Shown here: one piece after another, positions 5,657 through 13,256 of the stretch
Position numbering within the stretch: position 1 is the stretch's first letter
Layout of the letters: each line of letters opens with the position of its first letter
DNA from: JANNVZ01 sp046155615
Lineage (GTDB): Bacteria; Bacteroidota; Bacteroidia; Flavobacteriales_D; Sanyastnellaceae
Direction of reading: 5' to 3'
Assembly (NCBI GenBank): GCA_046155615.1
Contig: JBJXFP010000174.1
Span: forward strand, 1-39,471
DNA: 39,471 bases
Notes under the pieces: model-generated
What the model saw: only the letters and a program-made list of their open reading frames with translations
Told to the model about the DNA's origin: nothing
Databases searched by the model: none
Program-made: the position numbers and the translations under genes

Positions 5657-8506
5657 ATGGCGAAGAAAAAAGAGACTGAAATAAAGAAAACAGATACGAG
5701 CCTGAATGGCCTCGACCCACGTCACCACATCATCATACGCGGAGCACGTGTGCACAACCTGAAGAATATATCGTTAGCTATACCTCGCGGTAAATTGACA
5801 GTGATAACGGGCCTCAGCGGTTCGGGCAAAAGCTCACTCGCATTCGATACACTGTATGCAGAGGGTCAACGCAGATATGTGGAGAGCCTCAGCAGCTATG
5901 CGCGCCAATTCCTTGGCAGATTGGACAAACCTGATGTGGACAGCATCACTGGCATCAGCCCTGCGGTGGCCATAGAGCAAAAAGTAACCAGCCGTACATC
6001 GCGCAGCACTGTTGGTACCACCACCGAGATTTATGATTACATGAAGTTGTTATTCGCACGCGTGGGCAAAACATTTTCACCTGTGAGTGGCCGTGAAGTG
6101 AAACGCAACACAGTAGAGGATGTGGTTGATTTCATCATACAACATGATGAAGAAAAAGGTTTTCTCATTCTTTCTCAAATAAAATTTGAAAAGAAACAGG
6201 AACCAGCAAAGCGATTAGAAGTACTGATACAACAAGGCTTCTCGCGCATGGTGCACAATGGTGAAGTGAAGAAACTGGAAGATGCACTTGCAACCATTGC
6301 TGCAAAAGATGAAGCATGCATAGTGATAGACCGAGTGACGGCAGAGCACAGCGATGACAACAAAACACGTATTGCCGACAGCGCTGAAAGTGCCTTCTTC
6401 GAAGGGCTTGGCCAGTGCATCATCCAAAGTACTGATGATGGAACACGTCACACATTCAGCAACAAGTTTGAACTGGACGGCATCACCTTCGAGGTGCCAT
6501 CGGTCAATCTTTTTACCTTCAACAATCCGATAGGCGCATGCAAAACATGCGAAGGATTTGGCAGCGTGATAGGCATTGACGAAAACTTAGTGATGCCCAA
6601 CAAGAAGCTAAGCGTGTATCAGGATGGAGTAGCCTGCTGGCGTGGCGAGAGCATGGGCGAATGGAAAAACCAGTTGGTACTGAAAGCTAAGAAGTTTGAC
6701 TTTCCTGTTCACAAACCCATCAGCGAGCTTACCGAAGCGCAGCGCGAATTGCTGTGGACAGGCAATGAACATTTCTCAGGCCTCCACAAGTTCTTCAAAT
6801 TCCTTGAGAGCGAATCGTACAAAATTCAATACCGCGTAATGCTGAGCCGCTACCGTGGCAAAACACGCTGCCCTGAGTGCAAAGGCACACGCCTGCGCAG
6901 CGATGCGAACTACGTGAGGGTGGGCGGCAAAAACATTTCAGAATTGGTCACTATTTCGATAGGCGAATGCGTGAATTTTTTTGAAGAACTGAAGCTGACA
7001 GCGCATGATCAGCAGATAGCCCACCGCATTCTTACCGAAATACGCAACCGCCTGAAGTACCTGACAGACGTGGGTTTGGAATACCTCACACTCAATCGCC
7101 TCAGCAACACACTCAGCGGTGGCGAGTCGCAGCGCATCAACTTAGCCACCACCCTTGGCAGTGCCTTGGTGGGCAGCATGTACATATTGGACGAGCCAAG
7201 CATTGGTTTGCATCCGCGCGATACGCAGCGCCTCATCGGTGTATTGCAATCACTCAAGGCACAGGGCAACACCGTTATAGTGGTGGAGCACGATGAAGAC
7301 ATCATGCGCACCGCTGACGTAATCATAGACATGGGCCCTGAGGCCGGAACACAGGGAGGCCATGTGGTATTCAACGGCAGTGTGCACGATTTGCTGAAGC
7401 AGGGCAATACCCTCACCGCACATTATCTGAATGGCGAAAAAGAAATTTCTGCCAAGAGCAAAAGAAAAATCGGCAAGGACAAAATCATTATACGTGGTGC
7501 ACGCGAACACTCGCTGAAGAATATTGATGTAGAAATTCCGCTGCGCTGCTTCACCGCCATCAGTGGTGTGAGCGGCAGCGGCAAAAGCACCCTGGTGCGC
7601 AACATCCTCTTCCCTGCTTTGCAAAAAGAACTGGGAGGCTTTCCTACAGAAATTGTTGGCCAATACGATGCAATAGAAGAAGACATAAAAACAATAGCAG
7701 CCGTAGAATTCGTGGATCAGAATCCCATAGGCAAATCATCACGCTCCAACCCTGTTACCTATGTAAAAGCCTACGATGAAATTCGCACCGTGTATGCGTC
7801 ACAAAGCATAGCCAGACAGCGTGGCTATCAGCCCTCGCACTTCAGCTTCAATGTAGCCGGTGGCCGCTGCGAAACCTGTGAAGGCGAAGGAATGCAGACC
7901 ATCAGCATGCAGTTCATGGCCGATATCAAGCTGGTGTGCGACTCGTGCAAGGGCAAACGATTCAAAGAAGAAATATTAGAAGTAACCTACCACGAAAAAA
8001 GCATCAGCGATGTGCTGGACATGACGGTGGACGAAGCAGTCACCTTCTTTTCTGTAGAAAAAGAAAAGACCACCAACCGCAACTTGGTGGACAAACTGAC
8101 ACCATTGCAGCAAGTAGGTCTGGGCTATGTAACCCTTGGGCAGAGCAGTTCCTCCCTCAGTGGCGGTGAAGCACAACGCATCAAGCTCGCCTCATTCCTC
8201 ACCAAAGGCAGCAGCAACCAGCACACACTATTCATCTTCGATGAGCCTACCACCGGACTTCATTTTCATGATGTGAAAAAACTGTTGGACTCATTCAACG
8301 CATTGCTGGAAAAAGGCCACAGCATCATAGCCATTGAACACAACATAGACGTGCTTCGCTGTGCCGACTGGCTCATAGACATGGGCCCCGAAGGCGGCTC
8401 AGCAGGCGGTAACGTAGTCTATGCCGGCAGGCCTGAGGACATTACCGAAAGCAGCGGTTCACACACCGCGCGTTACCTGAATGCGAAGGTGAACGCTGTC
8501 GCTTAG
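5657..8506 (+). CDS. uvrA: UvrA, excinuclease ABC subunit A
   Basis: This 949-residue protein has the complete UvrA layout, the damage-recognition ATPase of nucleotide excision repair that loads UvrB on DNA. The first Walker A is 'GLSGSGKSS' (~residue 52) and its signature is 'LSGGESQR' (~486). The second Walker A is 'GVSGSGKST' (~636) and its signature is 'LSGGEAQR' (~834). Zinc-binding CxxC pairs are visible at 'CKTC', 'CPEC', 'CETC' and 'CDSC'. Where many UvrA proteins have an early CPxCG pair, this one reads 'SPVSGREV', so that zinc site is absent, which I believe is usual for the phylum. The ATG at 5657 is followed by a lysine-rich tail typical of the group. It is monocistronic and no terminator is obvious behind it. 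Confidence 0.98.
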   Translation: MAKKKETEIKKTDTSLNGLDPRHHIIIRGARVHNLKNISLAIPRGKLTVITGLSGSGKSSLAFDTLYAEGQRRYVESLSSYARQFLGRLDKPDVDSITGISPAVAIEQKVTSRTSRSTVGTTTEIYDYMKLLFARVGKTFSPVSGREVKRNTVEDVVDFIIQHDEEKGFLILSQIKFEKKQEPAKRLEVLIQQGFSRMVHNGEVKKLEDALATIAAKDEACIVIDRVTAEHSDDNKTRIADSAESAFFEGLGQCIIQSTDDGTRHTFSNKFELDGITFEVPSVNLFTFNNPIGACKTCEGFGSVIGIDENLVMPNKKLSVYQDGVACWRGESMGEWKNQLVLKAKKFDFPVHKPISELTEAQRELLWTGNEHFSGLHKFFKFLESESYKIQYRVMLSRYRGKTRCPECKGTRLRSDANYVRVGGKNISELVTISIGECVNFFEELKLTAHDQQIAHRILTEIRNRLKYLTDVGLEYLTLNRLSNTLSGGESQRINLATTLGSALVGSMYILDEPSIGLHPRDTQRLIGVLQSLKAQGNTVIVVEHDEDIMRTADVIIDMGPEAGTQGGHVVFNGSVHDLLKQGNTLTAHYLNGEKEISAKSKRKIGKDKIIIRGAREHSLKNIDVEIPLRCFTAISGVSGSGKSTLVRNILFPALQKELGGFPTEIVGQYDAIEEDIKTIAAVEFVDQNPIGKSSRSNPVTYVKAYDEIRTVYASQSIARQRGYQPSHFSFNVAGGRCETCEGEGMQTISMQFMADIKLVCDSCKGKRFKEEILEVTYHEKSISDVLDMTVDEAVTFFSVEKEKTTNRNLVDKLTPLQQVGLGYVTLGQSSSSLSGGEAQRIKLASFLTKGSSNQHTLFIFDEPTTGLHFHDVKKLLDSFNALLEKGHSIIAIEHNIDVLRCADWLIDMGPEGGSAGGNVVYAGRPEDITESSGSHTARYLNAKVNAVA

Positions 8507-8564
8507 CCCCATACCATTCATTCGTCAGGCGCGGCAGTCATGCCGAACTTGTTTAGGCATCTCT

Positions 8565-8785
8565 GCAGTCAACTGCTGCTTTTGAACCTTGTCCACTCAG
8601 CGCATGATGGCATCCCGTGCGCATATTCCACAAAATCCATCTGCCGCTGTGTAGTCATCACTTCGTCAACTATTAAAATGCCATTCTCAGTGAAGAATGC
8701 ATTTCCGAAAAAGGAAATAGGCATTTGAACCTGCCTCGCGCGCGATTGCATCTCGTGCGCACATGCTGCAAGACTGCGTCTTGCA
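8565..8785. repeat. Gene-free stretch with two imperfect ~42-nt repeats and hairpins
   Basis: The 367 bp between uvrA and the FKBP-TonB gene hold no credible gene. Two imperfect copies of one sequence are present: 8581-8625 and 8724-8764. Both begin TTTGAACCT, pass through a GCGC run and end in GCATCnCGTGCGCAnAT. Each copy is preceded by a hairpin (GCAGT/ACTGC at 8565-8576; 8696-8725 with ATTTCC/GGAAAT at its core). The second is followed by a perfect 8-bp hairpin (TGCAAGAC/GTCTTGCA, 8767-8785). A shorter CGGCA/TGCCG hairpin lies at 8532-8545. Confidence 0.55.
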
Positions 8786-8873
8786 ATAGTCAACCCTTCA
8801 TCCACACAGATTGTATGTCCTAATTGTATGCTCTCTCAAACCTATAATTGCATCACAACTTATTGCAAACCAC

Positions 8874-10061
8874 ATGAAACAAATTCTTTTCATACTCTTC
8901 ATGGCATGTATCTGTCAGGCCACAGCCCAAACTAAAAAGCCGCCTCCCGCCAAACCCGCAGCGCCCAAAGAGGTGGAATTGAAAACAAAAGATGATACCC
9001 TCGCCTACCTGTTGGGTATGAATGCAGGCCAGTCGCAGCTAAGGCATGGAATGAGCAATTGGAACAGCGAGGCCTTCAAAGCGGGTATGGAAGAATACAA
9101 GGCGGGCAAAGCAAAATGGGATACGCCCTTTGCACAAAACTTCGTGGCGAAGAATGAAAAAATCGCACTAGAAGCCATCGCTACAAAGAATGAAGCGGCT
9201 GCTGAAAAGTTCCTGACAGAAAACAAACTGAAACCCGGAGTGATAGAAGCGAAAGCCAGTGGCATTCAGATAAAAGAAGTAGAAGTGAAAGCAACACAGG
9301 CAGCAGACGGCAAAAAGCCGGTTAAGCAAATTGATTTTAGCTCAATCGATCAAGAGGTATATTATGAATTGTTTGTCGCCAACATCACTTTGAAACTGAT
9401 GGATGGTTCTATTCTATACCGTGCAGATTCTATGGAATTTTCACGTACCGACTTTCCTAAATACATGCCTGATTGTTTCAATCAATGGCAGGAGTATGTG
9501 TGGCCGGGCAAATCGTACATCGTTTACTTTCCTCCGTCATGTGCTTATGGCACCACGCGCTTTTATCACAACGATAACCTGCGCAGAATCGTTCCGCCAA
9601 ACGCTTTGGTAATCTGTGAAGTGAAAATACTCTCAGGGCACATTTTGGAGGTGATGGATGTGCAGGTAGGAGATGTATCCGACTATTATCACGATGATGT
9701 AGCCATGCCGGTAGTGGAAAAAGAAAATGATGAAAATACTGTTCTCTCCTTTGCTCAGGAAATGCCTGCTTACCCGGGAGGAGATGTAGCACTAATTGCT
9801 GATATAGCAAACCAAATTGTTTATCCTCAAATGGAAAAAGAGAATGAGATAGAGGGCACTGTTTATGTTGAATTTGTCGTAGAAAAGGACGGAAGCATCA
9901 GCAACATAAAAGCAATACGCGAAGTGAAAGGCGGCCCCGGTCTTACCAAAGAAGCATTGCGTGCAATGAAATCGTTGCCAAAGAAATTTACTCCTGCCAA
10001 ACAAAATGGAATACCGGTGCGCTTGCGAATGACCTGGCCGGTGAAATTTCGTTTGCAATGA
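8874..10061 (+). CDS. FKBP-type PPIase-like protein fused to a TonB C-terminal domain
   Basis: The start at ATG 8874 gives 395 residues with a signal peptide (MKQILFILFMACICQATAQ). Residues ~35-140 resemble the FKBP N-terminal dimerisation domain ('DTLAYLLGMNAGQSQLRHG', 'AAAEKFLTENKLKPGV'). Residues ~160-255 follow the FKBP catalytic domain, with 'WPGKSYIVYFPPSCAYG' and 'IVPPNALVICEVKIL' aligning to the usual GxxxxxxIPpxLAYG and IPPNATLxFEVEL; several active-site aromatics are changed. Residues ~297-395 are a TonB_C domain: 'YPGGDVALIADIANQIVYP' and 'GTVYVEFVVEKDGSISNIK' to 'RLRMTWPVKF'. FKBPs act on proline bonds in secreted proteins; free TonB_C domains occur in many Bacteroidota periplasmic proteins and need not power transport. 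There is no membrane anchor besides the signal peptide. Confidence 0.82.
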   Translation: MKQILFILFMACICQATAQTKKPPPAKPAAPKEVELKTKDDTLAYLLGMNAGQSQLRHGMSNWNSEAFKAGMEEYKAGKAKWDTPFAQNFVAKNEKIALEAIATKNEAAAEKFLTENKLKPGVIEAKASGIQIKEVEVKATQAADGKKPVKQIDFSSIDQEVYYELFVANITLKLMDGSILYRADSMEFSRTDFPKYMPDCFNQWQEYVWPGKSYIVYFPPSCAYGTTRFYHNDNLRRIVPPNALVICEVKILSGHILEVMDVQVGDVSDYYHDDVAMPVVEKENDENTVLSFAQEMPAYPGGDVALIADIANQIVYPQMEKENEIEGTVYVEFVVEKDGSISNIKAIREVKGGPGLTKEALRAMKSLPKKFTPAKQNGIPVRLRMTWPVKFRLQ

Positions 10062-10113
10062 ATCAGGTGCCTTGGTCATAAACAATCAATTTGCTGATGT
10101 TGCCGCATAGAAT

Positions 10114-10129
10114 TGTGATCTAAGTCACA
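10114..10129. promoter_or_regulatory. Crp/Fnr-type operator
   Basis: TGTGATCTAAGTCACA is an almost perfect dyad matching the TGTGA-N6-TCACA consensus of Crp/Fnr-family regulators. Its centre is at 10121.5, 66 bp before the persulfide dioxygenase start and about 42-44 bp before the start site predicted from the -7 box at 10152-10159, the usual class II activator position. Confidence 0.8.
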
Positions 10130-10151
10130 TAGTACACCAAGCCAATTTTGC

Positions 10152-10159
10152 AACCTTTG
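10152..10159 (+). promoter_or_regulatory. Candidate -7 box (AACCTTTG) of the sulfur operon
   Basis: It differs from TAnnTTTG only at the first base. Its distance from the Crp/Fnr operator fits activation by a bound regulator. The assignment rests on consensus and spacing only. Confidence 0.4.
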
Positions 10160-10187
10160 CACACCCAATCATTTTTAAGCGACAATC

Positions 10188-11600
10188 ATGATCATAGAAC
10201 AGATATACACCGGATGTCTTGCGCAAGGCGCATACTATATTACCAGCAACGGTGAAGCAGCCATCATAGATCCACTGCGCGAAGTGCAGCCCTACTTAGA
10301 CCGTCTCAGGCGCGATGGTGTAAAGTTGAAATACATCTTCGAAACTCACTTCCACGCTGACTTCGTTAGCGGTCACTTGGACTTAAGCAAGAAAACCGGT
10401 GCACCCATCGTGTATGGCCCCACAGCGCAGCCTGCTTTTGAGGCCATCATTGCTGCCGACCAGCAAGTGTTCAAGGTGGGCAACATCACCATCAAAGCCC
10501 TGCACACGCCCGGCCACACCATGGAGAGTACCTGCTATTTGCTCAGTGATGAGAATGGAAAAGACATCGCGCTCTTCAGTGGCGACACCCTCTTCCTTGG
10601 CGATGTGGGCCGCCCCGACCTCGCGCAGAAGGCCGCGCACATGACACAGGAAGAACTTGCAGGCATGTTGTACGAAAGTCTTTACACCAAAATACTTCCC
10701 CTCGCTGACGACATCACGGTGTATCCCGCGCATGGTGCCGGTAGTGCCTGCGGCAAAAACATGATGAAGGAAACCCTCGACTCATTGGGCAATCAGAAGA
10801 AGATGAACTACGCGCTCAATCAGCCAAGCAAAGAAGCATTCATCACCGCGGTGTTGGATGGCCTGTTGCCACCACCCGGCTACTTCGGCATGAACGTGGC
10901 GATGAACAAAGGCGGATACGAAAGTTTCGACACCGTGCGCAACAATGGTATGCGCGCACTGAGCGTAGAAGAATTTGAAACCGCTGCTGAGGAAGTAGGT
11001 GCACTCATCCTTGACACACGCAGCAGTGGCGATTTCAGCAAAGGCTTCATTCCTCAAAGCATCAACATCGGCATCGCAGGCGACTTCGCACCGTGGGTTG
11101 GCGCTATGATTACGGATGTAAAACAACCATTGCTCATCGTAGCCCCCGAAGGCAAAGAAGAAGAAACCGTAACGCGTCTTGCGCGTGTCGGTTTCGACAA
11201 TCAACTGGGCCACATCAAAGGCGGCTTCACTGCATGGGCATCTTCCGGCAAAGACGTGGACACCATCAAGCGCATCAGTGCGCAGCAATTTGCGGATGAA
11301 GTAAAAGTGCGCGAAGACAAAGTGGTGGACGTGCGCAAGGAAACCGAGTACGCAGCCGAGCACGTAGACGAAGCCTACAGCCGTCCGCTGGCCGACATCA
11401 ACGAGTGGATAAAAGAAGTAAACCCACAGGAGCATTTCTACATGCACTGTCAGGGCGGCTATCGCAGCATGATAGCTGCCAGCATCCTCGCAGCGCGCGG
11501 TTACAGAAACTTCACCGAAGTAGATGGTGGCTTTGCAGCCATCAGCAAAACCACCTTGCCCCGCACCGACTTTATGTGCCAGAGCAAAGTGAAGATGTGA
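10188..11600 (+). CDS. Persulfide dioxygenase-rhodanese fusion (MBL fold plus two rhodanese domains)
   Basis: This 470-residue protein has a metallo-beta-lactamase domain (residues ~1-250) of the ETHE1/Blh kind. Iron ligands are visible in 'THFHADFVSGH' (H54, H56, D58), 'HTPGHTMES' and 'FSGDTLFLGDVGRPD'. Such enzymes oxidise glutathione or bacillithiol persulfide to sulfite. A rhodanese domain without an active cysteine follows (~260-345, 'LLIVAPEGKEEE' at the loop). A second rhodanese domain (~355-450) has the catalytic Cys421 in 'HCQGGYRS'. The inactive-plus-active pair suggests sulfur relay between thiosulfate or persulfide and the dioxygenase. It leads a four-gene operon and is preceded by a Crp/Fnr operator. 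Cytoplasmic; no signal peptide. With bshC in the same genome, bacillithiol persulfide is a possible substrate (inference). Confidence 0.93.
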   Translation: MIIEQIYTGCLAQGAYYITSNGEAAIIDPLREVQPYLDRLRRDGVKLKYIFETHFHADFVSGHLDLSKKTGAPIVYGPTAQPAFEAIIAADQQVFKVGNITIKALHTPGHTMESTCYLLSDENGKDIALFSGDTLFLGDVGRPDLAQKAAHMTQEELAGMLYESLYTKILPLADDITVYPAHGAGSACGKNMMKETLDSLGNQKKMNYALNQPSKEAFITAVLDGLLPPPGYFGMNVAMNKGGYESFDTVRNNGMRALSVEEFETAAEEVGALILDTRSSGDFSKGFIPQSINIGIAGDFAPWVGAMITDVKQPLLIVAPEGKEEETVTRLARVGFDNQLGHIKGGFTAWASSGKDVDTIKRISAQQFADEVKVREDKVVDVRKETEYAAEHVDEAYSRPLADINEWIKEVNPQEHFYMHCQGGYRSMIAASILAARGYRNFTEVDGGFAAISKTTLPRTDFMCQSKVKM

Positions 11601-11639
11601 TCCTTCGCTTTCCTTGTCACCAAATTCAAACATCCATTT

Positions 11640-12209
11640 ATGTCTTTTATAGAAAGCATCCAACAACCCTGGCCTTGGTATATCGCAGGGCCACTCATAG
11701 GCCTTACTGTTCCAGCACTGCTGCTATTAGGTAACAAATCATTTGGCATCAGCTCTTCATTGCGTCACATCTGTGCAGCGTGTTTGCCTGCCAACATCGA
11801 TTTCTTCAAGTACGACTGGAAAAAGGAAAGATGGAATCTCTTCTTCGTGTCGGGCATCACTGCGGGAGCAGCGCTGGCCATTACATTGCTTGCTAACCCT
11901 GCGCCCATAGCTATACACGCTGACCTCAGTGCTGAGCTAAGCACCTATGGCATCACCGAACATGCAGGGCTCATGCCTGAACAACTCTTTAACTGGAGCG
12001 CGTTGTTCACCGCACGCGGACTGCTTACAATGGTGCTGGGCGGATTTCTCATTGGCTTCGGCACGCGCTACGCAGGCGGCTGCACCAGCGGCCACAGCAT
12101 CATGGGGCTAAGCACACTGCAATGGCCCTCATTGGTAGCTACATGCTGCTTCATGGCAGGCGGCTTCATCATGGCCAACCTCATTTTGCCCATCATACTT
12201 TCTCTTTAA
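11640..12209 (+). CDS. YeeE/YedE family sulfur-compound permease, first half
   Basis: This 189-residue membrane protein has about four to five hydrophobic segments and the family motif 'GFGTRYAGGCTSGHSIMG' (residues ~138-155), whose cysteine is placed in the transport path in the thiosulfate carrier TsuA. YeeE/YedE proteins move thiosulfate or related sulfur species across the inner membrane. Here the family's usual two halves are split into two genes, this one and the next, resembling the PmpAB pair found beside persulfide dioxygenase genes in BigR-type operons of other phyla. The start ATG at 11640 lies 39 bp after the dioxygenase stop. Confidence 0.88.
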   Translation: MSFIESIQQPWPWYIAGPLIGLTVPALLLLGNKSFGISSSLRHICAACLPANIDFFKYDWKKERWNLFFVSGITAGAALAITLLANPAPIAIHADLSAELSTYGITEHAGLMPEQLFNWSALFTARGLLTMVLGGFLIGFGTRYAGGCTSGHSIMGLSTLQWPSLVATCCFMAGGFIMANLILPIILSL

Positions 12210-12230
12210 TCCTTCGCAGAACAAACCAAT

Positions 12231-12728
12231 ATGCAAAACACAGAAACCAACACCGACTTCGAAGTGCGCTCGCTGGATGCGATGTGCGTGAATGAAAGTG
12301 AGATAGCCGATAAGTGGTACCACCAACTGAAGTATGCTGCCGTGGGCGTCCTCTTCGGGATCATTTTTGTAAAGGCAGAAATCATCAGTTGGTACCGCAT
12401 ACAGGAAATGTTCCGTCTACAATCCTTTCACATGTATGGTGTGATTGGTAGCGCTGTGATGGTGGGAGTCATTTCTGTTTTCATCATCAAAAGATTCAAG
12501 ATAAAAACCCTGCAAGGCGAAGAAGTAGAGTTCCACAAAAAGCCTTTCAGCAAAGGGCAGGTAATAGGCGGCCTGATGTTCGGACTCGGGTGGGCCATCA
12601 CCGGTGCGTGTCCCGGGCCGCTCTTTGCACAAATAGGAACAGGAGTTACCGTAGTACTCGTCACCCTACTGAGTGCCATTGCCGGCACTTGGATATATGG
12701 CTACTTCCGCGAGAAGTTGCCGCATTGA
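12231..12728 (+). CDS. YeeE/YedE family permease, second half (DUF6691-like)
   Basis: This 165-residue protein has four hydrophobic segments and a second copy of the family signature, 'GLGWAITGACPGPLFAQIG' (residues ~121-139), with the conserved GACPGP cysteine. It is the partner of the preceding gene, and together they would form one complete sulfur-compound channel in the inner membrane. A 21-bp gap separates the two genes. The ATG at 12231 is used; an internal ATG at residue 19 would remove a hydrophilic leader. It is followed by a periplasmic rhodanese gene. Confidence 0.85.
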   Translation: MQNTETNTDFEVRSLDAMCVNESEIADKWYHQLKYAAVGVLFGIIFVKAEIISWYRIQEMFRLQSFHMYGVIGSAVMVGVISVFIIKRFKIKTLQGEEVEFHKKPFSKGQVIGGLMFGLGWAITGACPGPLFAQIGTGVTVVLVTLLSAIAGTWIYGYFREKLPH

Positions 12729-12766
12729 TTGGTGCGCTTCGATATGAAGTACAATACTTTCGAGCC

Positions 12767-13186
12767 ATGAATCGGATACTCCTTATTGTGATTGTTCTCT
12801 GCGGAATAACAATCTCATCGTTCACTTCAGCCAACAAAATGAGTGAAGCGAATCATGAGCAAACTGCCACGATGATGCGAGATACACCGCAGCAATTTTC
12901 TGATGCGATGAATGGTGGCAACTTTATATTGCTGGATGTGCGCACCGCTAACGAAGTAGCGAAAGGCCGCATTGCCGGGAGCATTCATATAGACTGGTTT
13001 GCGGATGATTTTGCAGCACAAGTCGCAAAGTTGGATAAGTCAAAAATCATGTTGGTGTATTGTGCCTCCGGGGGCCGCAGCGAAGAAGCGGGTGAACTAT
13101 TGATCAATCAAGGATTCAAGTACGTGCACAACTTAGAAGGTGGAACTGATGCCTGGAAAGAAGCCGGTTATCCTTTGGTGAAATAG
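12767..13186 (+). CDS. Secreted rhodanese-like sulfurtransferase
   Basis: Starting at ATG 12767 gives 139 residues: a signal peptide or N-terminal anchor (MNRILLIVIVLCGITISSFT) and a single rhodanese domain with 'FILLDVRTANEVAKGRIAGS' and the catalytic Cys in 'VYCASGGRSEEA'. A longer frame opens upstream inside the previous gene, but its 59 extra residues are out-of-frame permease sequence. Rhodaneses carry sulfane sulfur on the cysteine; in the periplasm it could pass sulfur to or from the permease pair. It is the last gene of the sulfur operon and stops 27 bp before the direct repeat that bounds the ATPase unit. Confidence 0.92.
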   Translation: MNRILLIVIVLCGITISSFTSANKMSEANHEQTATMMRDTPQQFSDAMNGGNFILLDVRTANEVAKGRIAGSIHIDWFADDFAAQVAKLDKSKIMLVYCASGGRSEEAGELLINQGFKYVHNLEGGTDAWKEAGYPLVK

Positions 13187-13218
13187 TGGCAAAGGGCAAC
13201 TTTCATGACACAGATACT

Positions 13219-13255
13219 TTATGCAGTTTCGGAATTGGATTCCGAAACTGCATAA
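13219..13255. repeat. Left terminal palindrome of the ATPase unit
   Basis: A perfect 17-bp stem with a 3-nt loop: TTATGCAGTTTCGGAAT at 13219-13235, TGG, then its complement at 13239-13255. It begins one base after the ATPase stop codon (read on the minus strand) and could also terminate that transcript. Confidence 0.95.
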
Positions 13256-13256
13256 G

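Noticed and set aside
5657..8506. Defective UvrA because an early zinc-binding CPxCG motif is replaced by SPVSG
   Set aside because: All ATPase motifs and the remaining CxxC pairs are intact and the length is normal; the change looks like a lineage trait and not damage.
10188..11600. Loss of function of the persulfide enzyme because one rhodanese domain has no cysteine
   Set aside because: The MBL iron ligands and the second rhodanese cysteine are intact; pairs of inactive and active rhodanese domains are a normal arrangement.
10782..11666. 294-residue frame on the minus strand
   Set aside because: It lies entirely antisense to the persulfide dioxygenase-rhodanese gene, whose domains are certain; the translation is rich in Cys, His and Phe without any motif.
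12590..12766. 59-residue N-terminal extension of the periplasmic rhodanese
   Set aside because: It overlaps the second permease gene in another frame and would bury the signal peptide that begins at 12767.
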